From: Bacteroidaceae bacterium
GTDB taxonomy: Bacteria; Bacteroidota; Bacteroidia; Bacteroidales; Bacteroidaceae
Length of the DNA: 20,211 nucleotides
Reading direction: 5' to 3'
Assembly (NCBI GenBank): GCA_017548225.1
Contig: JAFYMV010000135.1
Coordinates: 1-20,211 of the forward strand
The position numbers and the translations under genes were made by a program. Numbering within the stretch: position 1 is the stretch's first letter; the number at the start of each line of letters is the position of its first letter. Shown one piece after another: positions 1 to 6,069 of this stretch. The notes under the pieces were generated by a model, which saw only the letters and a program-made list of their open reading frames with translations, made no database searches and was not told the DNA's origin.

Positions 1-1062
1 CTGCGCCTGATTGATGGATACAGCAACAATGATGTTTACTTTAAACTTGTCAGTGACATCGACCTGAACAACAAGAACTGGCGTCCTATTGATTTCTATG
101 GCACCCTTGACGGAAATGGGCATACCATTTCAAACCTTCGCGTAGAGTATAATGACGATGAATGCGAATATCGCGGACTTATAGGTAAGTTAGATGGAGG
201 TAGCATCAGCAATCTTACCGTGCGTGGAGTTAAGATTTACGGAGGCTGTAGTGGTACCTTTGCAGGCTATATGCGTGGCGGACAGATTACCAACTGCCAT
301 GTGACCTTGGAAAATGATTCCGAGTTGAAGAGCGGTGATTATATTGGTGGTATTGCTGGACATAGCTATTACGGTGCAAAAAGCTATATTATCAACTGCA
401 GTGTTAAGTCCGCCGTACAGGATGACAAATACCGCATCAATGGAAAGAGCTATGTCGGCGGCATCGCTGGAGGCCATGAATATCTGACCATAGAATCATG
501 CCAGGTCGCATGTAATATCATTGGTGAGCAATATGTTGGCGGTATTGTAGGCCAAATATATGCCTATAATAGCGGAAATACCAAGAATTGTCTGTATCAA
601 GGTAATATCAGTGGTAGTAATTATGTAGGCGGTATTTGTGGATACCTCAATGCTAATACAACTAACATCGCTATAGTAGGTTGTAAGGTAGTAGCCGATA
701 TCGAGAGCGACGGTGACTATGTAGGTGGCATATCAGGGTCCGGTAATGTCATAGCATGCTACGCAGAGGGCACTATCACTTGCGAGAACTACTCGGCAGA
801 AGAAGTAAGTGGCATTACGAGCAGAAGTGCCACCCTCTCCTATTCTGCAATGGAGTGTACCCATTCAGCATATCGTCCCACAGGTTACAATAACACCTAT
901 AGCTACTCTATCTACGACAACATAGACAACATTGCCGAAAAGATACAAGAGTCTTACTCTGAGTATTGTGACTACTGGAATTTCAATAACTATTGGACCT
1001 GGAGTGGCACCATCAAGGGCAAGAGCAAGCAAGTGATATGCCCCCGCCTTGCATGGGAATGA
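1..1062 (+). CDS. GLUG-repeat surface protein, C-terminal part (5' end outside window)
   Basis: The frame is open from base 1 and no start is visible, so this is the C-terminal 353 residues of a larger protein. It opens with a fold typical of GLUG proteins (a DIDL-N segment followed by F-GTLDGNGHTISNL). After that come five imperfect repeats with the core Y-(I/V)-G-G-I-x-G. Counting from the internal Met at base 220, they start near residues 41, 78, 105, 135 and 167, about 27-37 residues apart. GLUG-repeat proteins are usually secreted or surface-anchored beta-helix-like proteins, often adhesins or protease-associated; the exact role here is unknown. The C-terminus (ending in PRLAWE) shows no obvious secretion-sorting domain. 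A putative outer-membrane barrel gene follows 45 bp downstream on the same strand, suggesting co-transcription. The Met at 220 is internal, not the true start. Confidence 0.8.
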   Translation: MRLIDGYSNNDVYFKLVSDIDLNNKNWRPIDFYGTLDGNGHTISNLRVEYNDDECEYRGLIGKLDGGSISNLTVRGVKIYGGCSGTFAGYMRGGQITNCHVTLENDSELKSGDYIGGIAGHSYYGAKSYIINCSVKSAVQDDKYRINGKSYVGGIAGGHEYLTIESCQVACNIIGEQYVGGIVGQIYAYNSGNTKNCLYQGNISGSNYVGGICGYLNANTTNIAIVGCKVVADIESDGDYVGGISGSGNVIACYAEGTITCENYSAEEVSGITSRSATLSYSAMECTHSAYRPTGYNNTYSYSIYDNIDNIAEKIQESYSEYCDYWNFNNYWTWSGTIKGKSKQVICPRLAWE

Positions 1063-1107
1063 TGAATATCCAAAGAAGATCTACTAATCGGGAAAAACAG
1101 ACAAGAG

Positions 1108-1764
1108 ATGAAGATACATTCGAGAGCGATATTGGCAGCATTGTTGCTGCTCCTTCCCATGAGCACATGGGCCTACGGCGACAGATTTTTGAAGGGGATA
1201 ATACAAGCCGACTACCAGTTTAGTGGCTGTTCGGGTGCCAACTATGGAGTAGGCTTTAACATCATGAAGAACGACCACCCGTTTGCACTGCAGATCACAG
1301 CCAACTATAGCTCACTCTCGTGCATCGCAGGCGAAACCTATGTCACCACAGACATGAACGAGATGGAGATTTCCTATAGCCGCTTGTCCGTGCCAGTCGA
1401 GTTACAGTACAAGATATTAAATGATCAAGACTCATGGTTCTTCTTTGGCGGTGGTGTCGTATACCACCAGAACATCATGGGTAGGCTCAATTCCGTATTG
1501 GACGACAGCTACACCATTGCGCTCACCGACGGCCTTAACAGCTACAACCTCGCGGCGCGCATCAGCTTCGGCATGTGCTTGGGTGGTTCGTCGATGGACT
1601 GGAACCCCAATCAAGGATTTGGTTTGAAGCTGTTCTTTGATTTCAACATCACTCCCCCATTGAAGGAGTACTCCATCTCCGACAAACTGTTCGATTATAA
1701 AGGCCCCATCGAAGAGGCCTATTCCAACACCACCTTCGGTATCGGCTTCTACTATACTTTTTAG
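1108..1764 (+). CDS. Small outer-membrane beta-barrel protein (hypothetical)
   Basis: This 218-residue protein begins with a signal peptide: basic residues, a long Leu-rich core (residues 8-17) and a likely cut after Ala22 (STWA/YG). The mature part alternates polar and hydrophobic residues in short strands separated by Gly/Asn/Asp turns, and it ends in YYTF, a C-terminal aromatic residue typical of outer-membrane barrels. By length an 8-strand barrel (OmpA/OmpX or PorT-like fold) would fit, but no family signature is certain. The ATG at 1108 is chosen because it gives a complete signal peptide. It lies 45 bp after the GLUG-protein gene, so the two may act together at the surface; that is inference from position. 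The seven codons before the stop give the terminal Gly-Phe-Tyr-Tyr-Thr-Phe strand. Confidence 0.7.
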   Translation: MKIHSRAILAALLLLLPMSTWAYGDRFLKGIIQADYQFSGCSGANYGVGFNIMKNDHPFALQITANYSSLSCIAGETYVTTDMNEMEISYSRLSVPVELQYKILNDQDSWFFFGGGVVYHQNIMGRLNSVLDDSYTIALTDGLNSYNLAARISFGMCLGGSSMDWNPNQGFGLKLFFDFNITPPLKEYSISDKLFDYKGPIEEAYSNTTFGIGFYYTF

Positions 1765-1925
1765 GGGATGAGAGGTGAGAGGTTAAAGATGAGAGGTTAA
1801 AGGTGAGGGGTGAGAGGTGAGGATTAATCAGCGAAGCTGCAACACTAAACCCTAAACTCTAATCCCTAAACATTCATCGTTAACCCTTAACCGTGGCGTA
1901 GCCACATTAACCTTTAACCATTACG
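1765..1925. repeat. Degenerate purine tract and AACCCT/TTAACC-type repeat block
   Basis: Directly after the barrel gene the + strand carries several copies of GAGAGGTGAGAGG/GAGAGGTTAAA-like units (about 1767-1822). These are followed by a pyrimidine-poor series of CTAAACCCTAAA, TTAACCCTTAACC and TTAACCTTTAACC units (about 1845-1920). GGTTAAAGGT (1795-1804) and ACCTTTAACC (1910-1919) are perfect reverse complements, and GTGGC-GTA-GCCAC (1893-1905) forms a small hairpin. A related block lies near 6945-6990. The block may include the terminator of the upstream gene pair; no function is assigned. Confidence 0.55.
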
Positions 1926-1952
1926 AGCCCAAACCACTTTTTAAAGAAAAAG

Positions 1953-1984
1953 TTTCCTCAATTAAACATTATTGTGTAATTTTG
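1953..1984 (+). promoter_or_regulatory. Promoter of prs (Bacteroidetes type)
   Basis: TAATTTTG at 1977-1984 matches the Bacteroidetes -7 consensus TAnnTTTG exactly. Twenty bases upstream, at 1953-1956, TTTC matches the -33 TTTG with one mismatch. Transcription would start about 1990, giving a leader of some 35 bases before the ATG at 2024. The leader is AT-rich with no Shine-Dalgarno, as is usual in this phylum. Confidence 0.65.
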
Positions 1985-2023
1985 TGGTCAATATAACAAA
2001 TAATCACATTATCATCTATAAAT

Positions 2024-2962
2024 ATGAGCACAAATAGACCTTTTACGGTATTCTCAGGCAGAAAGTCAGAATACCTTGCAAAGCAGATTTGCGAAGAGTT
2101 GGGTTGCCAATTGGGTAACATGATTGTCACACAATTCGCCGATGGCGAGTTCGCGGTTTCTTACGAAGAGCCCGTGCGTGGTAAGGATGTATTCTTGGTA
2201 CAGTCTACCTTCCCCAATTCAGACAACTTGATGGAATTGCTCCTTATGATCGATGCCGCTAAGCGTGCTTCAGCACATAGCATCATCGCTGTAATGCCCT
2301 ATTTCGGTTGGGCTCGTCAGGACCGCAAGGACAAGCCCCGTGTATCTATCGGAGCTAAGCTCGTTGCCGACCTTCTCAGCGTAGCTGGTGTAGACCGCAT
2401 CATCACCATGGACCTCCATGCAGACCAGATCCAGGGTTTCTTCGATGTACCCGTAGACCACCTCTATGCATCTAATGTGTTCGTACCCTACATCCAGTCA
2501 CTCAACCTCGAGGACCTCGTGATCGCTACACCTGATGTAGGTGGTAGTAAGCGTGCTAGCAGCTATGCCAAGTACCTTCATGTACCCCTCGTGCTCTGCC
2601 ACAAGACCCGTGCTAAGGCCAACCAAGTAGAGTCAATCCAGATTATCGGTGATGTAGACGGCAAGAATGTAGTGCTCGTTGACGATATGGTTGACACAGC
2701 AGGTACCATCTGCAAGGCAGCCGATGTGATGTTCGAGGCAGGTGCCAAGTCAGTACGCGCCATTGCATCACACTGCGTGATGTCAGGTCCCGCTCCTGAG
2801 CGTGTTACCAACTCAAAGCTCGAGGAGATTGTGTTCACCAATAGCATCCCCTTCGACAAGGATTGTCCCAAGCTCAAGCAGCTCTCTATCGCTCCCCTCT
2901 TTGCTGAGACCATCCGTCGCGTGATGTCTAACGAGTCTATCAGCTCACAGTACCTCATCTAA
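2024..2962 (+). CDS. prs: Ribose-phosphate pyrophosphokinase (PRPP synthetase)
   Basis: This cytoplasmic enzyme makes 5-phosphoribosyl-1-pyrophosphate from ribose 5-phosphate and ATP, the precursor for purine, pyrimidine, His, Trp and NAD synthesis. The 312-residue length is normal for class I enzymes. Visible signatures are the N-terminal FADGE (res. 38-42), the MPYFGWARQDRK segment (91-102), the metal/nucleotide motif DLHADQIQGFF (130-140), the GGSKRA loop (173-178) and the PRPP-binding loop LVDDMVDTAGT (218-228). The ATG at 2024 is the first in-frame start and follows a good promoter. The gene appears monocistronic: a strong hairpin terminator follows 60 bp after the stop. Nothing in the sequence suggests a defect. 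Codon use is regular and its GC content is higher than that of the flanking spacers, consistent with a conserved, well-expressed housekeeping gene. Confidence 0.97.
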   Translation: MSTNRPFTVFSGRKSEYLAKQICEELGCQLGNMIVTQFADGEFAVSYEEPVRGKDVFLVQSTFPNSDNLMELLLMIDAAKRASAHSIIAVMPYFGWARQDRKDKPRVSIGAKLVADLLSVAGVDRIITMDLHADQIQGFFDVPVDHLYASNVFVPYIQSLNLEDLVIATPDVGGSKRASSYAKYLHVPLVLCHKTRAKANQVESIQIIGDVDGKNVVLVDDMVDTAGTICKAADVMFEAGAKSVRAIASHCVMSGPAPERVTNSKLEEIVFTNSIPFDKDCPKLKQLSIAPLFAETIRRVMSNESISSQYLI

Positions 2963-3021
2963 TAGGGTGATAGCATAGCAGAAGAGTAAGAGAACCTTCT
3001 CTCTTATCGCATTCTGAACAT

Positions 3022-3069
3022 AGCGAAGAATCTCCGATTGTTGTTTTCAGGACGAGATTCTTCGCTTTT
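3022..3069 (+). terminator. Intrinsic terminator after prs
   Basis: AGCGAAGAATCTC (3022-3034) and GAGATTCTTCGCT (3054-3066) form a perfect 13-bp stem with a 19-base loop, followed by TTTTG. It lies 60 bp after the prs stop. The T-run is short, but stem length and position fit a Rho-independent terminator. Confidence 0.8.
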
Positions 3070-3228
3070 GATAAAGTTGTTTAATCCCCACACCCGGATG
3101 ATATTCATGAATATTCATGTCCATTTATGATTATTTATGTTTTTATTTTTTGAACACAAATTGCCGTGAATGAAACATGAATTATCGTAAATATTAAAAT
3201 TCGCGGTTTCACCGTTGACAAAAATAAA

Positions 3229-3402
3229 GGGAATAATATAGCAGTTTACCCACCTTTATATTCTCCTCCTAAGGTAGGAGGAGTACCCTCGTAGAGGGGG
3301 AGGTGGTATGATTATTTGTTCAAAAAATACCCCCTCCGCTACGCTCGTCCCCCTAATTTAAGGGGACAATCCAGAGACTTGGACAACACCTATATTATTA
3401 CC
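3229..3402. repeat. Inverted-repeat-bounded element A with CCCCCTCC/GGGGGAGG hairpin core
   Basis: The left arm begins GGGAATAATATAG (3229) and runs to TTTACCCA (3252). The right arm (3381-3402) reads on the other strand GGTAATAATATAG then GTGTTGTCC. The core holds a 9-bp hairpin CTCCTCCTA-AGG-TAGGAGGAG (3263-3283). It also has a longer inverted pairing of GTAGAGGGGGAGG (3291-3303) with CCCCCTCCGCTAC (3330-3342), and a tail CCCCCTAATTTAAGGGG (3349-3364). Such CCCCCTCC-rich palindromes are, to my knowledge, common between Bacteroidales genes. The arms match those of element B at 5109-5350, which has a different core. Confidence 0.6.
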
Positions 3403-3538
3403 TTAAAAAATCATCATTCAAAAAGTTATCGTCTTCGTCTATTGACTATTGTCTGTTAAAGGCTGCGTCGGCACTTGCACAAACTTTGTCTGTTGACCGT
3501 TGACGAAAATAAAACACTAATACAAAATAGATAAAAAA

Positions 3539-4627
3539 ATGAAAAAACTAGCACTTATGGCCATGGCTGCCCTTGCAATGGTAGCCTGCCAAAACAATGA
3601 GAAAGCCTACACCATCAGCGGTACAGTCAATGCCACCATTGGTGAGAACGATTCAGTGAGCCTCCAGCTCGTTGAGGGTCGCAAGCTCGTCGACCTCGAG
3701 AAGGTCCCCGTCGTAAATGGTAAGTTCCAACTCGAAGGCACTGCCGACAGCGTACAGGTAGCCCTCCTCACTTTGGGTGACACCCGTTGTCTGCTCTTCC
3801 TCGAGCCCGGTCTGATCAAGGTAGACCTCAAGTTGGGTCAGATGACCTTCGCTCTTGGCACCCCCAATAACAACGCCTACGAGGCATACATGTCAGACAT
3901 GCAGGCCCTTGAGGACGAGTATGCCGAGATCTCACGCAACGCCCAAAACCCCGAGCTCACCGATGCCCAGCGCGAAGAGCTCAAGAAGCAGTTGGGAGCC
4001 TTCGAAGAGAAGTACTACCAGGCAGTCAAGAACAGCATTGCCGACAATGTAGGCAACGACTTCGGTCTCTACAACCTCTGCAACAGCTACTACTATTACG
4101 AACCTGAAGAGCTTGCTCCCGTACTCGAGGGCTATGTAGCTGCGTTCCCCACCAATGCTCGCTTGCAGCAGATCAAGAAAGCCAATGATATCACCCTCGA
4201 GACCGCTGTTGGCAAGCAGTTCAAGGATTTCGAGATGGCCGATGTAGAGGGCAACATGCACAGCCTCTCTGAGTACATCGCAGCCAACAAGGTAACCTTG
4301 GTCGATTTTTGGGCCAGCTGGTGTGGTCCCTGCCGTGCCGAGATGCCCGCTGTGAAGGCCGCTTACGAGGTATATAAGAGCAAGGGCTTCGGTATCGTAG
4401 GTATCTCACTCGACAACAACAAGGCAGCTTGGACAGCCGCTATCAAGAACCTCGGTTTGGAGTGGGCACAGCTCTCTGACCTCCAGGGTTGGAACAGCGT
4501 TGGCGCCAAGCTCTACGGTGTGCAGTCTATCCCCGCTACCGTGCTTGTAGCCCAGGACGGCACCATCCTCGCCCGCAATCTCCGCGGCGAAGCCATCCAA
4601 GAGAAGCTCGCTGAGTTGCTGAAATAA
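3539..4627 (+). CDS. Thioredoxin-family lipoprotein (DUF4369 + TlpA/AhpC-TSA-like)
   Basis: This 362-residue protein has a lipoprotein signal (MVAC, lipidated Cys17). Residues about 22-110 resemble the DUF4369 beta domain (TISGTVN... then DSVSLQL). A helical, Glu/Gln-rich linker spans about 115-220, and a thioredoxin fold occupies 225-362. The redox site is WCGPC with Cys262 and Cys265, preceded by VDFWAS; the cis-Pro is in SIPATV near residue 328. Family members are periplasm-facing disulfide reductases or isomerases anchored to a membrane, and Bacteroidetes encode many paralogues; the substrate of this one is unknown. The ATG at 3539 follows an A-rich stretch and gives the lipobox at the expected place. 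The gene stands alone, bounded by the prs terminator and a strong palindrome. Confidence 0.92.
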   Translation: MKKLALMAMAALAMVACQNNEKAYTISGTVNATIGENDSVSLQLVEGRKLVDLEKVPVVNGKFQLEGTADSVQVALLTLGDTRCLLFLEPGLIKVDLKLGQMTFALGTPNNNAYEAYMSDMQALEDEYAEISRNAQNPELTDAQREELKKQLGAFEEKYYQAVKNSIADNVGNDFGLYNLCNSYYYYEPEELAPVLEGYVAAFPTNARLQQIKKANDITLETAVGKQFKDFEMADVEGNMHSLSEYIAANKVTLVDFWASWCGPCRAEMPAVKAAYEVYKSKGFGIVGISLDNNKAAWTAAIKNLGLEWAQLSDLQGWNSVGAKLYGVQSIPATVLVAQDGTILARNLRGEAIQEKLAELLK

Positions 4628-4643
4628 TCAGTAAACGACGACT

Positions 4644-4689
4644 CAACAATAAATGCCCTTGCAAAATTTTGCAAGGGCATTTATTGTTG
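4644..4689. terminator. 46-bp perfect palindrome, likely bidirectional terminator
   Basis: Each arm is 23 bases (4644-4666 and 4667-4689) and the two are exact reverse complements, centred on GCAAAATTTTGC. It begins 17 bp after the thioredoxin-lipoprotein stop. The GC-rich heart (TGCCCTTGC/GCAAGGGCA) followed by TTTATTGTTG gives a terminator-like stem with a T-rich tail in both directions. Confidence 0.75.
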
Positions 4690-4705
4690 TATCCACTGAA
4701 AAATC

Positions 4706-4740
4706 CCACTACTGTCCACTAAAAAAGTGGACAGTAGTGG
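4706..4740. repeat. 15-bp perfect hairpin (CCACTACTGTCCACT), IS-end-like
   Basis: CCACTACTGTCCACT (4706-4720) pairs perfectly with AGTGGACAGTAGTGG (4726-4740) across an AAAAA loop. Its right edge abuts the first copy of the 57-bp direct repeat, as the CTGTCCGATAAAAA motif abuts the second copy. This suggests an insertion-sequence terminus rather than a terminator; that is inference. Confidence 0.5.
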
Positions 4741-4796
4741 ATGTATTTTAATCTTCTTACTGCAACAATGGGGCTTGTCGCATGAAAATATACTCT
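4740..4796 (+). repeat. 57-bp direct repeat, copy 1
   Basis: This copy is identical to 5925-5981 at 56 of 57 positions; the sole difference is C versus A at the 35th base. The two copies lie 1185 bp apart and bracket the gene-poor repeat region. The left flank is a CTGTCC-containing hairpin. Confidence 0.85.
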
Positions 4797-4982
4797 GTCG
4801 GTTGTCCAACGCTGAAATCAGAGCCTTTTGATAGAAAAAATCTCTTTGTCCGTTTCCCAGAACACAAGGCTCTGGCAATTTTATTGAAAGGCTCAGTTTT
4901 GCCACCTGTCTGTAAACATTGGAAATTCCTCCTGTTTTAGTGAGTAAAAAAGTTTTATTTTTCCCCTGGCAACTTTTAGGTC

Positions 4983-5039
4983 GACGCCTTGCCTATAAAG
5001 CCGAGGCGTCAGCCTTGTCTATAAAGCCGTAGGGGCTGA
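4983..5039. repeat. Two tandem hairpins with the same loop
   Basis: GACGCCT (4983-4989) pairs with AGGCGTC (5004-5010), and TCAGCC (5009-5014) pairs with GGCTGA (5034-5039). The intervening 18-base units (4986-5003 and 5012-5029) are near-identical: GCCTTG, C or T, then CTATAAAGCCG. The result is a tandem pair of stem-loops with the same loop on different stems. Confidence 0.65.
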
Positions 5040-5108
5040 AGTCAAGGACTAAATCATAATTCACAATTCGGAATTGATATAGTTCCTCCTTGCCAGGTCA
5101 AAAATAAA

Positions 5109-5350
5109 AGTAATAATATAGGAGTCTACCCATTACAATTAAATACCGCGATGTTGTCATTCTGAGCAACGCGAAATAACCTTTAGGTCGCCGTTAAGGC
5201 AATCTCGCAAAGTATCACGGAGAAAACTCCTCGGGGAAGCTAAAGCTTCCTTCGTCGCAACCGACGCTAATGCTCCGCGTCGGCCCAGCGCGAGATCCTT
5301 CACTGCGTTCAGGATGACAGAATTCATTGGGTAAACAGCTATATTATCTC
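5109..5350. repeat. Inverted-repeat-bounded element B with GTCATTCTGA/TCAGGATGAC core
   Basis: The outer arms are AGTAATAATATAG...TACCCA (5109-5132) and TGGGTA...CTATATTATCT (5328-5348), agreeing at 17 of 22 aligned positions. The core starts GTTGTCATTCTGAGC (5153) and ends GCGTTCAGGATGACAG (5305-5320), an imperfect inverted repeat. Inside are the perfect stems GGAAGC-TAAA-GCTTCC (5235-5250) and CCGACGC-(9)-GCGTCGG (5261-5283). From general knowledge, GTCATTCTGAGC-type palindromes recur between genes in Bacteroidales genomes. The arms are those of element A at 3229-3402. Confidence 0.6.
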
Positions 5351-5372
5351 CAAAATTAAAATCGTTTACACC

Positions 5373-5684
5373 ATGAAAACGGGTTTCTTGACATTGAAAA
5401 AAGCCTATAGGGATTATAAAAAATGGATAAAGGCTTTTGAAAAAATCTCTTTATCCATTTTTCTGATTGCATGCATGTATCAAATTCATTACATGTTTGT
5501 ACTGCGGAATACTATAAATTGTATATTTTCTACATGCTCAAGCACTCCTCCCACCGACACCCCACCGATACTGGGTATCGGTCGCAAACCGTTTATTTTT
5601 CAAATCATTACACCCAACTACCGACACCTACAGCTAAAAAAAGGAAACATTATTTTTTATTGGTGTCCGATAAAAATCACATAG
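5373..5684 (+). CDS. Doubtful 103-residue ORF with one hydrophobic segment
   Basis: The ATG at 5373 opens a 103-residue AT-rich frame. It has a basic N-terminus, one hydrophobic stretch (about residues 25-40, ISLSIFLIACMYQIHYMF) and no recognisable domain. Three things count against a real gene. The N-terminal codons lie in nested hairpins (5421-5432 with 5449-5460). A further hairpin, ACCGATAC-TGG-GTATCGGT (5564-5582), sits inside. The last residues (YWCPIKIT) are translated from the 18-bp inverted repeat of the adjacent element, so the native C-terminus, if any, has been replaced. It could be the truncated start of a small membrane protein or chance. No promoter of the expected form was found. 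Confidence 0.25.
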   Translation: MKTGFLTLKKAYRDYKKWIKAFEKISLSIFLIACMYQIHYMFVLRNTINCIFSTCSSTPPTDTPPILGIGRKPFIFQIITPNYRHLQLKKGNIIFYWCPIKIT

Positions 5685-6049
5685 TTCACTAAATGCTTAC
5701 TTTGCTACCGTTGTGGCGGCAGTTGAGTATGTTTTATATTTTCAAACCCCTCTAAAAGGGTGATTTCCACGAAATTACGTTGGCTGTCCGATAAAGATGT
5801 CTTGAAATAATCACGAGACAGATGAATAATAAGCCTTCATAATAGATTTAGCGATGGGCTTGTGTCTAATGTCTCCATATTTACAATATTAGACGACTAC
5901 AGAGGCGGCTGTCCGATAAAAATAGATGTATTTTAATCTTCTTACTGCAACAATGGGGATTGTCGCATGAAAATATACTCTTCAAAAGTTGTATGAATAT
6001 CTGAAACTACGATTAGGTATATTAGAAAAAGTTTTATCGGACACCAATA
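5658..6049. mobile_element. IS remnant or MITE-like element with 18-bp perfect terminal inverted repeats
   Basis: TATTGGTGTCCGATAAAA at 5658-5675 is exactly inverted at 6032-6049, bounding a 392-bp segment. Two further copies of the motif core lie inside as direct repeats: GGCTGTCCGATAAA at 5782-5795 and 5907-5920. The interior carries copy 2 of the 57-bp repeat (5925-5981). It also has a minus-strand stretch of about 25 codons (about 5812-5890) reading CKYGDIRHKPIAKSIMKAYYS before a stop, which resembles a protein C-terminus. There is no intact transposase. T-rich flanks make any target duplication unreadable. This is probably a nested or deleted insertion-sequence relic; the IS family is not identified. 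Confidence 0.55.
5925..5981 (+). repeat. 57-bp direct repeat, copy 2
   Basis: This copy matches 4740-4796 at 56 of 57 positions and lies directly right of an internal CTGTCCGATAAAAATA motif. On the minus strand it encodes SIFSCDNPHCCSKKIKIH, matching copy 1 except for Asn in place of Lys. Confidence 0.85.
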
Positions 6050-6069
6050 TTTTTAAATAGGAAAGATCT

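Larger units (their letters stand above)
2963..3538. other. Intergenic region between prs and the thioredoxin lipoprotein gene
   Basis: This 576-bp spacer holds the prs terminator, an AT-rich stretch (3085-3200), a repeat element bounded by inverted AATAATATAG arms (3229-3402), and an AT-rich leader. The phrase CCGTTGAC(A/G)AAAATAAA occurs twice, just left of the element (3212) and again at 3498 in front of the next gene. AAACTTTG at 3481-3488 is a one-mismatch -7 box for the next gene, but no -33 box sits at the right distance. No coding potential was seen. Confidence 0.6.
4684..4992 (-). pseudogene. Open reading frame without ATG, possible mobile-element gene remnant
   Basis: On the minus strand a frame is open from just after a TAG near 4994 down to a stop at about 4681-4683. 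It contains no ATG; the first alternative start is GTG at 4903-4905, giving 74 residues. The translated C-terminal half includes the segment SIFSCDKPHCCSKKIKIH. A second copy of its DNA at 5925-5981 still encodes the same segment with a single Lys-to-Asn change. The end of the frame runs through a 15-bp hairpin and into the perfect palindrome, so its C-terminus is unlikely to be native. I do not recognise the family. Repetition next to IS-like terminal motifs suggests a remnant of a mobile element, but a non-coding repeat is equally possible. Confidence 0.3.

Noticed and set aside
993..1223. 76-residue ORF spanning the GLUG/barrel junction
   Set aside because: It overlaps two better genes in another frame and has no family-like sequence; it is an out-of-frame shadow.
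5101..5360. Possible CRISPR array or tRNA in the structured spacer
   Set aside because: There are no regularly spaced identical repeats and no cloverleaf with a T-loop consensus; the structure is a single nested palindrome.
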